From CAVYTF01 sp963771435 (GTDB lineage Bacteria; Bacteroidota; Bacteroidia; Chitinophagales; Chitinophagaceae), in NCBI GenBank assembly GCA_963771435.1, contig CAVYTF010000001.1, forward strand, positions 62,001 to 126,000: a stretch of 64,000 bases of DNA, written 5' to 3'. Below are positions 63,951 to 64,000 of this stretch, one piece after another (position 1 is the first letter of the stretch; every line of letters starts with the position of its first letter). Under the pieces are notes generated by a model that was not told the origin of the DNA, did not search any database, and was given only the letters and a program-made list of their open reading frames with translations. Position numbers and translations under genes: made by a program.

Positions 63951-64000
63951 ATTTTGGCTTCAAATACTTTCCCAAAGTTGGTTTTCAACTTTTCTTTCAC

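Noticed and set aside
1..64000. tRNA or rRNA genes
   Set aside because: No cloverleaf-like segment with the T-loop GTTCRANNC in a proper arrangement was found; the TTCGAA hits belong to the array at 30990-31275.

Overview
The window looks like chromosomal DNA of a Bacteroidota bacterium, most probably from the Chitinophagaceae side of the phylum. The signs are: the Bacteroidota -7 promoter element TAnnTTTG in front of several genes, few Shine-Dalgarno sequences, very large two-part FtsX/MacB permeases, carboxypeptidase-like regulatory domains on secreted proteins, an ECF sigma/anti-sigma pair, a SatP acetate transporter, and a Tgt without the usual zinc cysteines. This placement rests on recalled family knowledge; no search was run.

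Layout. 1-15206: six tandem ~800-residue FtsX/MacB permeases (the first cut by the window edge, two frameshifted), then one LolD/MacB-type ATPase and one TolC-type outer-membrane protein, consistent with one efflux or export operon. 15309-24452: XRE regulator, two long 21-bp repeat arrays, rsmG, a family 2 glycosyltransferase, tgt, a GNAT acetyltransferase, valS (frameshifted), satP and two carboxypeptidase-like-domain proteins. 24532-31000: small secreted proteins, a DnaQ/GIY-YIG nuclease fusion, ssb, a possible L,D-transpeptidase and a malate/lactate dehydrogenase-family enzyme. 31345-34024: mutS, full length but broken by about twenty one-base changes, nearly all insertions. 34028-47410: a secreted glycosidase-like protein, HAD hydrolase, class I aldolase, sigma/anti-sigma pair, a PIN toxin-antitoxin module between 35-bp direct repeats, a TPR protein, glucan phosphorylase, GNAT, SGNH esterase and lipoproteins. 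47424-49625: two AT-rich genes for secreted proteins, each bounded by hairpin repeats in a cassette-like order. 49883-54382: icd (two frameshifts), HicBA, an IS1595-type element and unknown genes. 54383-63899: lysC, an RNA methyltransferase, a UbiA prenyltransferase, ruvX, def, a PEP-mutase-family protein, and the ribosomal genes rplK-rplA-rplJ-rplL (rplL frameshifted).

The most unusual signal lies between the genes. At least five intergenic loci carry arrays of entirely different sequence but the same spacing of 20.5-21 bp. Two more have an 11-bp period, and about fifteen loci carry 7-bp (heptad) repeats. Many units centre on a short palindrome, a different one at each locus. Some heptad arrays sit in frame inside valS, rsmG and mutS.

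Reading quality. Nine or more genes carry frame breaks, including essential ones (valS, rplL). Most of those outside mutS and icd look like sequencing or consensus errors. The dense one-directional insertions in mutS, and similar ones in icd, need separate checking.
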